Below are positions 59,101 through 64,000 of a stretch of 64,000 bases of DNA, piece after piece. The position numbers and the translations under genes were made by a program. The stretch is taken from contig CM055611.1 in assembly GCA_029379385.1 (NCBI GenBank), positions 20,902,062 to 20,966,061 on the forward strand, read 5' to 3'. This stretch comes from Quillaja saponaria. Taxonomy: Eukaryota; Streptophyta; Magnoliopsida; Fabales; Quillajaceae. Under the pieces are notes generated by a model. It saw only the letters and a list, made by a program, of their open reading frames with translations, ran no database searches and had not been told where the DNA came from. How positions within the stretch are numbered: position 1 is the stretch's first letter; the number at the start of each line of letters is the position of its first letter.

Positions 59101-60292
59101 ATACGAATATCCCTGCAATATTCAAAAGCACCCTGAAGCCTTTGAGCCTTAGGGAGAATATAAACATGACTCTCTGTGTTGATGGTTACCTTTTTTCCAT
59201 TGACTTCACCAACAGGTGCAGTGGGGAAGAGTGAGGTACAAGGCAGTTCAGGTTCTGTGAAGGAGGCTGCATCTTCCAAGTTGGCAGTTACTCCTGCTAG
59301 TGTTGCAGGAAAATTGGCTGGAGCTGTAATTTCTCCTGGTATGAACACAGCATTGGAGCTCAGGAACCCTCCTACAGTCAATGTTAAGACAAGTCCTACA
59401 AGTGGAGGACCATCTTGTGGGGTGTTGCCTTCTGATGCTTGGATACAGGTATAGTGTGTGAATTGCTTTTTCTACTAGTTTGGGGTTCCAGTTGGTAGCA
59501 TCTCAAAGAGATTAATTTTATAATATTGGGATGGTAATGCAGTGTTGCCAGCATTTGCTGACAAAGCTAATCTTTTCTTTGTATCTATTAGAATGAGCGG
59601 GAGCTGAAACGGGAGAGGAGGAAACAATCAAATCGAGAATCTGCCAGAAGGTCCAGGCTGAGAAAGCAGGTACAAGTTTGTTAGATATCTTCACTCTTCA
59701 GATACTTTGGGATCTCCTGTTGCCTGTGTTAGGCCTGAGTGAATACAATATCCGGTTTCTACCATGACACATTTTTAGTGCACATATGCACACCGTTAAT
59801 GGAGGTTTGTTCCTAATGCTTTATATTCCTTCCAGGCTGAGGCTGAAGAACTTGGAAGGAAAGTTGAATCTCTAAATGGTGATAATATGACTCTTAAATT
59901 GGAAATAAACCGATTAACTGACAGTTCGCAGAAATTGAGGGTAGAAAATGCTACACTGATGGTACATCCAATAACACTTTTTTGTACCTTAATATTCCAC
60001 TTCACACGTAGTATAATTCTAGTAATAACATATGGTGGTTTTGCCATGCAGGCGAGACTAAAAAATGCACAACTGGGACAAACAGAAGATATTATTTTGA
60101 ACAGCACTGACAAGAAGAGGGCCGCGCCTGTAAGCACAGAAAACTTACTATCAAGAGTTAATAATCCCAATTTCTGATGATAGAAAGGCAGGAGAAGGGA
60201 GAGACATGTTTGATAAAAAACCGAACTCTGGTGCAAAGTTGCATCAACTATTGGATGCAAATCCCAGAGCTGATGCTGTGGCAGCTGGCTGA
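56176..60292 (+). CDS. GBF: G-box-binding bZIP transcription factor (GBF family)
   Basis: Twelve coding exons join in phase: 56176-56238, 56461-56520, 57399-57494, 57584-57664, 58022-58063, 58206-58366, 58557-58614, 58763-58811, 59216-59448, 59592-59669, 59836-59961 and 60052 onward. The N-terminal Pro/Tyr-rich MFMR-type region (VYPDWAAMQAYYGPRVALPP, PYGAPYAAIYSHGGVY) is the GBF activation domain. The basic region KRERRKQSNRESARRSRLRK (about 287-306) recognises CACGTG, and a leucine zipper follows (about 308-349). As read, translation stops at 60177 after about 390 residues. A +1 shift near 60168 separates RVNNP from the conserved end GAKLHQLLDANPRADAVAAG, which stops at 60292. GBF factors act in the nucleus on light- and ABA-responsive genes. 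Nearest Arabidopsis relatives appear to be GBF2/GBF3. Confidence 0.92.
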
Positions 60293-62304
60293 TATGGGAA
60301 ACCAGTTATTCCACCGAATCATCATGTAGTTTTGGCATATTATAAGACCAAAATTACTGCTAACAGTTTCCAGATGGATGAAACAGCTTAATGGTAGGAT
60401 CTAAATCAGCCAACGAGCAGAACTAATTTTTTCTGTCGGTTTTCTTAGGAAGAAACTGTATCCTAATATATTTTGAGTGCACTTGAAGTAACCTAAAGGG
60501 TTTGTGTATTGGCGAGTTAAGAGTTTTTTTCTTCTTTTTTTTAATACTAGCGAGGGTTGTTGATCTGTTATATATATTTAATCGGTTGTGCAATTTATGA
60601 ACTTATGTGAACCTTCAATATGCCAATGATGAGTGTGTTTACAGCTTACAAGTGTATTAAAGGACATGTTCATCGGGAAATTGTTCTTCATTGTTGAGTC
60701 ATCCACAAAACATATACTTCAGAGCTATCATCAAGATTCAGAATTTGTAATGTGTAGATAATTATTTTGAAAATGGTCCTGGCTTAAATATATTTCGGAT
60801 CTTGTAATGCTGGAAAACTATTTTTGAAAATGGTTTTGCAGCCTGGCAGAGGAGAAGCATAATATATAGGCATGGATTTGACTTTACATTATGATGGAAA
60901 GGGTGCAAGTCTCAAACAGAAATATTTTTTAGCAGGAGAAGAAGCATAATATATAGGCATGTTCTGGAGTTCAGGATCATCAAGAATCAAAAGGAAAAGC
61001 TGGAATTAGGACATGACCCCCTTGAGAAACGGTCGAGTGGATAACATCAGTGAAGCTAGTGTTTCTGTCAGGTGTGCCTAGGCTGATGAATGATGATGCT
61101 GCATGCTATAAGTGAATTCTCTATTACATAACAATCTTATGAAGTATTACCTTCTGAAGCTTGGTTACAGGTATAGATAGGTGTGTGAATTGCTATTTCA
61201 GGATAATCAAGAGGAAAAGCTGGAATGAGGACATTACTCCCTTGAGAAACGGTTGAGTGGATAACATAAGTAAATCTAGTGCTTCTCTCTGGTGAGCCTA
61301 GGCTGATGAATGATGATGCTGCATACTATTAGTGGATTCTATAATACATAACAATCTTGTGAAGTATTGCCTTCTAGTTTGGAATTACAGCTGCTACCAT
61401 ACCAAAGATGTTCATTTTACCAGTGTATTAAAAGAACATGTTGATCAGGAATTTGTTTTTTCTGTCTGAGGCATCTACATACTTTAGTTATATATCTTGT
61501 TCCTTTCAGCCTGAGAGACACTTCAGAGTCCACATCAAGATTCAGAATTTGGGATGCTGGAAAACTCTTTGAAAATGGTTTTGCAGCCTGGCAATTTTCC
61601 CCTTCCCCATTTCCCTCTTCAACCCTTTCCAAAGAAAAGAGAAGATATGTGTTTTCCATGTCTTTTCGTTAGCCTTTTCATGTTCTGGTTTTGTCACTTT
61701 TTTTCTTTTCTTTTCTAAGATACTATATTCCAGTGACTTAGTGTACTACAATTCTTTCACTCACATTAATGACATCGAGGCAAAGTTGGCACACAGGTCA
61801 TAGTACTGAAAACCTGGAAAAAAGGAGCAGTTGCGCTAACAAACAGGCACAAAGAAAAAAACATGAGAAAGGATCCAATACCAACACTGAACAGATATCT
61901 TGCTTAATTCAGAGCACTTGAATTTTTACCGAAAGACAGAAAAAAGAGGATACAACACATTAACTGCGAGATTGCCTTGTCAAAAAGTTACTTGAATCAA
62001 CTTAAATGGGGAATTTTGGTGCATTCAACCATATGACCTGTTAGTCGTAAGATATTTCTTCCTGAGTTCCAAGAGATCCTTCTATCACCAAAAAGAATTG
62101 CTGTTGTAGATATTTTTTACATTTCACTATTACCATCACATCATACTCTCATACTTCACCAAATATAACAAAACAACAAAAATGAAATCCCCGATTCTAA
62201 TTCAAAAGAAAGAACAAAATAAAAACAAAAATCAAAATTAAAGCCTTGTCCTAACCAGAACCTGATATATTGAGATAACTTATACAAGACCTTGAATGCA
62301 AATT
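60293..62304. other. GBF 3' flank with local duplications
   Basis: Contains the GBF 3' UTR and a set of diverged direct repeats. About 60976-61199 and 61201-61380 share AAAGCTGGAAT, CTTGAGAAACGG, CTAGGCTGATGAATGATGAT and CATAACAATCTT. About 60645-60850 and 61418-61595 share AAGATTCAGAATTTG, GATGCTGGAAAACT-like sequence and ATGGTTTTGCAGCCTGGCA. Copies also include short pieces resembling the end of a GBF exon and its intron (see findings). No gene recognised. Confidence 0.6.
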
Positions 62305-64000
62305 TCATCGCATATTACCCTCTCGGAGGACGTCAATCATATTGTATATATACTTGCTGTCCTTTGACTGAACCTGCGTTTATAGGATATACTCTGATTA
62401 GTTTCACACAATCTATAGCTTGTGACAATAAAAGATACTGACACTGGCCTTCAATAGAAATAGAACAATTCTTATCATAAATGTCTAACCTTTTTTAAAG
62501 AAAAAGAAAATATATATTATCTATATAATTCAACAATGCAGTATTTGTTAAAATCTAGACGAGCATAAATCACTTTAAACAATGAGACACAGCAGAAAGT
62601 TAGAATGGGTATGTGTGCATGTTGGAATAATGACTGTCGTGGGGTGATGGGAGAAACTATCAAAAGCAAAAATAAATCAAAGAGATGATAACAAAATCGA
62701 AGAATCAAAACAAGAGACAAATGGAGGCATTGAGTACCTTCTTAGCGAGGAAAATTACGGCATCAATAGTGCCCTCTGCATATATTGACCTACCACAAAC
62801 ATTATGCTGAAACTCAAATGAAACTCTGTATCATTTGTGGTTTGGGGGTGGGGAAGACAGGCAAATGTTAGACAGAGCATATCAAAATCGTGAATATGAA
62901 TGAAATGAAGTAGTTCATTGTTACGTTTCATCAGGTGATGACAAATGGTACATATGGAAGGCATGACCAGACAAGTGCTCCTCTGGGACTCCCACCATTT
63001 CAAGTTGTTGCTTGGGATCCCTAATCAATTGTATCTAAGAAGTCTCATAAGAAAAAAGAGAAATAGAAAAAGTAAGAACCCAAACTGTTTACAATTTAAA
63101 TCTAAACAAGAAAAACATTTTCTGTGGATGAACAATCACTTGAGTTGATTTACTTTTACTCCATCCTTTTCAATATGAAGAATTGGTGCGGAATGCCTTT
63201 ATAGTAGCATAGATAAAACAAAGATAATTGGATAGAAAAAAGGCTCAAGGAATGGACATGCAAGCTCAGGGTAAGATACCCTAAGTTTGAAAAGGATTGG
63301 ACATGAAACATCTGAAAATAAGGAATCTAATTTTGACAGGTCATCTTAAATACATGAAGGGTGTCTGGAGAAATTCATAAAATCAAAACATTTTAGGAAG
63401 CAAAACATAAGCAAGCCAATACAATTTGCATGTGTCCAAGTTTTAGCTTCCTACCATGTAAGCAACAAGTGAATTAGCACAATTTGTAAGATGTTAGAGC
63501 ATATTGATTTACTGATCTTGTACTATAATGAACCATGAATGTGCTTTAAGTTTTAACAAACCTGGTCCATATCAAAAGACACCCCCAATTTACTGAAGCA
63601 AGAAATCACAGCCTTTGCAGTTCCAGATGCATCAACTTTGCTTGCTTGATGGGACTCCATCACCTAAATTTTCCAAGAAGGTTTCAGATGTCCCCACTAC
63701 TACGTCAAGGGAAGCTCAATAAAATGACAAGTACTGCTAAAATTACTGACATTCAACTTCTCAATGAATTTCTGACGAGTTACAAACACACTACGTTAGT
63801 GAGAAGATACAGATAATGAATTTGGTAACTTAATATGATCAGACCAAATCATGAAATGCCCAGAATAAAGAAATAAAAGTACCCAAAACCAAAGAGACAA
63901 ACAATAACAAAGAAGAAGAACAAGACAAATAAGATATACAAGTTTGCACCTTAGAGACTGCATTATTTATATAAATATTATATGGAAAAAAGCCAGGAAG
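62305..64000 (-). CDS. DAPB: 4-hydroxy-tetrahydrodipicolinate reductase (DapB), chloroplast, 3' exons
   Basis: Four minus-strand exons, 63663-63562, 63034-62925, 62825-62738 and 62373-62305 (TGA), join in phase. They encode VMESHQASKVDASGTAKAVI, then DPKQQLEMVGVPEEHLSGHA, FEFQHNVCGRSIYAEGT and the end NMIDVLREGNMR, matching the C-terminal domain of plant dihydrodipicolinate reductase. The SHQ..K.D.SGTAK segment holds conserved catalytic and substrate-binding residues. The enzyme reduces the cyclic lysine precursor with NAD(P)H in plastids. The N-terminal NAD(P)-binding half and the transit peptide lie beyond the right edge. A possible further exon starts before 63950 (FP.. on the minus strand, donor AAG/GTGCAA) but is uncertain. 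Confidence 0.93.

Noticed and set aside
59887..60177. Single 96-codon frame across two GBF exons
   Set aside because: It reads through the intron 59962-60051, which has proper GT and AG ends and separates two zipper-region exons.
1..64000. tRNA or rRNA genes
   Set aside because: No cloverleaf with matching A and B boxes and no rRNA core sequence was recognised; only weak SINE-like patches near 9.9 kb and 26.1 kb.

Overview
The window reads as nuclear DNA of a flowering plant, a eudicot. It is AT-rich, its genes are split by GT-AG introns, and every recognisable protein belongs to a plant family. The species cannot be named from the sequence.

Left to right there are ten protein-gene candidates and one microRNA cluster. 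(1) 1361-5254 (+): the 3' part of a phosphatidylinositol-4-phosphate 5-kinase-like gene. (2) 8588-12732 (+): a long coiled-coil protein of the plant 'USO1-like / myosin-heavy-chain-related' family. (3) 16.3-28.8 kb (+): four MIR159/MIR319-type hairpins, the last three inside diverged tandem units of about 3.5-4.3 kb. (4) 31839-35565 (+): a BTB-BACK protein of the POB1/LRB family. (5) 36480-36917 (+): eIF1A. (6) 37.2-41.0 kb: a 37-codon hydrophobic reading frame, some unassigned minus-strand exon-like stretches and a 5'-truncated LINE with target-site duplication. (7) 41624-42371 (-): a broken gene like mitochondrial ribosomal protein mL40. (8) 43049-45793 (-): CURT1A, a thylakoid curvature protein. 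(9) 46638-49490 (-): a GDSL esterase/lipase. (10) 56176-60292 (+): a G-box-binding bZIP factor (GBF) with a 5' leader exon near 54.1-54.3 kb and G-boxes upstream. (11) 62305 to the window end (-): the 3' exons of the lysine-pathway reductase DapB.

From memory, this order resembles Arabidopsis At2g46250 (coiled coil) - MIR159C - At2g46260 (LRB1) - At2g46270 (GBF3), interleaved with genes of the related At4g011xx segment (GBF2, GDSL, CURT1A, PIP5K10). If so, the cluster here is a local expansion of the MIR159c locus.

The most interesting region is that cluster. Each hairpin carries a near-perfect miR159-like duplex on its two arms, and locus B shows arm changes that preserve pairing. The leader of each of the three unit hairpins carries a further stretch complementary to the microRNA, matching the 5' arm of the first hairpin. 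This may be a leftover arm or a self-targeting/mimic site. Each unit also carries a second conserved block of unknown role about 2 kb upstream.

Five genes each contain one apparent single-base insertion that shifts the frame inside strongly conserved sequence (near 4450, 8680, 35325, 41870 and 60168). The shared direction suggests residual insertion errors in the assembly, although true alleles are possible. The mL40-like gene also has in-frame stops, and the kinase has an Asp-to-Asn change in its MDYSLL motif, so those two may really be inactive.
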